This document shows, in pieces, positions 62,957-64,000 of a DNA stretch of 64,000 nt (position 1 is its first letter; each line of letters starts with the position of its first letter). Origin of the DNA: Rhizobium rhizoryzae (GTDB lineage: Bacteria > Pseudomonadota > Alphaproteobacteria > Rhizobiales > Rhizobiaceae); the NCBI RefSeq assembly GCF_011046895.1, contig NZ_CP049249.1:62001-126000 (forward strand), in the 5' to 3' direction. Position numbers and translations under genes: made by a program. The notes below the pieces were generated by a model. That model was given only the letters and a program-made list of their open reading frames with translations, made no database searches and was not told the origin of the DNA.

Positions 62957-64000
62957 ATGTCTGAGAAGGTGAGCGATCTCTCGGGAAACGAGCGAATGAT
63001 TCTCGAGATCGTGCGCAGGGCACCCAATATTCTGCGGTCTGCCGTTGCGCCTGCCACCAATCTCACACAGCCTTCGGTGCACAGAATCATCGATCAGCTT
63101 CTGGAGATGGGACTGCTCACCCTGGGCGATCCGGTCATTCACGGGCGCGGCAAGCCGAGCCCTTCGCTTAAGCTGAACGCTGAAGCACGTTTTACGATCG
63201 GCATTTCCGTCAATACCGACAGCATAGCGTTCGGATTGTGCGATTTTGCCTGCCGTATCGTTTACGAGGAAATGCTGGAGGTCGCGCCGACCAACAGGCG
63301 TGATACGCTCTTCGTTTTGAAAGAACGGCTGCGCGCGGTTCTGGCGGAGCGGGGAGTTATGCAGGACAAGCTCGCTGGCATAGGATTTTCCATGGCGGGT
63401 TTCTTTATTGGCCCCGAGCGATATTTCAATGCGCCGGAACTCCTGCGTGACTGGTCGCTGGTAGATCTACGCAAGGAACTGGAAACGCTCTTCGATCTTC
63501 CGGTCTGGACCGAAAACAACGGTACGACAGGCGCTATAGGGGAGTCTGCCGTTGGCGCAGGCCGAAACTTTTCTACCTTTGGCTACCTTTCCTTCAACTA
63601 CGGTTTTGGTGGAGGCATCGTTCTGGACGGCAAGCCATTCTTCGGCGCTTTCGGTAACGCAGGGGAACTTAGCCGGGTCTTCACTCTGGAGGAGGGACCT
63701 TCGCGGCCGGCTCTTGGCGAATTGCTCAAGCGGCTCGATCGTTCAGGCATCGCGATCGCGAATATTCGTGAGTTGCGACAACGCTTCGACCCGACCTGGC
63801 CGCAGGTTTCCGAATGGGTCGAGGAGGTTGCGCCCACACTCAACAGGGCGATCGACATGCTGCGCGCTGTCATCGATCCAGAGGCGATTGTCTTCGGTGG
63901 TGAACTTCCACCCGCCCTGGGTGAAATGCTGATTGCCATCCCCCCTTCGTCCACAAAGCCGCGATATGGTCTGGAAGCCCCTTATCCGCACCGGCTGCTA
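62957..64000 (+). CDS. ROK-family-like transcriptional regulator (runs off right edge)
   Basis: 348 codons are visible from ATG 62957, which has AAAGG five bases upstream; no stop occurs before the window ends. A helix-turn-helix is at about 8-60 (RMILEIVRRAPNILRSAV, then LTQPSVHRIIDQLLEMGLL). The ROK fold follows (FTIGISVNTDSIAFGLCDFA, ENNGTTGAIGESAVGAGRNF, FGGGIVLDGKPFFGAFGNAG). The usual GE-GH zinc histidine and C-C-GC motif are absent: the segment reads GNAGELSRVFTLEEG. So this is a metal-free variant. Being divergent from the GDPD importer operon, it probably regulates it. Bases 62693-62956 are AT-rich promoter DNA without a clear palindrome longer than five-base arms. Confidence 0.85.
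   Translation, partial: MSEKVSDLSGNERMILEIVRRAPNILRSAVAPATNLTQPSVHRIIDQLLEMGLLTLGDPVIHGRGKPSPSLKLNAEARFTIGISVNTDSIAFGLCDFACRIVYEEMLEVAPTNRRDTLFVLKERLRAVLAERGVMQDKLAGIGFSMAGFFIGPERYFNAPELLRDWSLVDLRKELETLFDLPVWTENNGTTGAIGESAVGAGRNFSTFGYLSFNYGFGGGIVLDGKPFFGAFGNAGELSRVFTLEEGPSRPALGELLKRLDRSGIAIANIRELRQRFDPTWPQVSEWVEEVAPTLNRAIDMLRAVIDPEAIVFGGELPPALGEMLIAIPPSSTKPRYGLEAPYPHRLL

Overview
The window is GC-rich DNA from an alphaproteobacterium, most likely a Rhizobiaceae member (Rhizobium/Agrobacterium type). This rests on the crowding of ABC uptake systems next to their own regulators and on the look of the proteins. No rRNA, tRNA, ribosomal or replication genes were seen, which fits an accessory replicon (megaplasmid or chromid) or a catabolic region of a chromosome. 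Two mobile traces are present: the first 41 codons of an IS91-associated integrase at the left edge, and a complete DDE-type IS at 29183-30799.

Layout. (1) 342-9736: an ATP-dependent hydantoinase pair (hyuA, hyuB) in one operon with a small [2Fe-2S] protein and an FAD/[2Fe-2S] oxidoreductase. A glycine-oxidase-type flavoprotein is divergent from it, so together they look like an HcnABC/opine-oxidase type three-part amine dehydrogenase. A LysR regulator and a second glycine-oxidase-like enzyme follow. (2) 9973-29083: an Lrp regulator, an oligopeptide-type ABC importer (fused ATPases, two permeases, Tat-type binding protein), two HAD-II hydrolases, a class III aminotransferase, a PuuB-like amine oxidase, two aldehyde dehydrogenases, a tartrate/D-malate-type dehydrogenase, a cupin, a GhrA-like reductase and an M20 deacylase. 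Two homologous double-GNAT proteins are among them. The set reads as uptake and oxidation of an amine or amino-acid derivative down to succinate. (3) 29183-31453: the IS and a gene-free stretch. (4) 31454-38349: a LysR gene, a GtsABC-like sugar ABC importer and a cytoplasmic GH3 glycosidase, followed by a decayed MFS transporter.

(5) 39071-51131: a GntR regulator, then two divergent units around a near-perfect palindrome. Leftward is a CUT1 importer with an ArgH-superfamily lyase and a PfkB kinase. Rightward is a ROK repressor, an 800-residue PIG-L deacetylase fusion and a DMT exporter. The combination of a C-N lyase, sugar kinase and amidase-type deacetylase with one importer is the best candidate here for an undescribed pathway. 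(6) 51339-56905: two surface genes, an exported tail-collar-domain protein and a 1503-residue autotransporter with six 101-residue repeats, three Ig-like domains and a beta-barrel. (7) 57006-62692: inositol-phosphatase-like and glycerophosphodiesterase genes in one operon with a PotABCD/iron-type ABC importer, pointing to scavenging of a glycerophosphodiester. A divergent ROK-like regulator runs off the right edge.

Start codons were often moved from the longest ORF to a start with a good Shine-Dalgarno or a four-base overlap with the upstream gene. All functions are family-level readings made by eye, without database searches.
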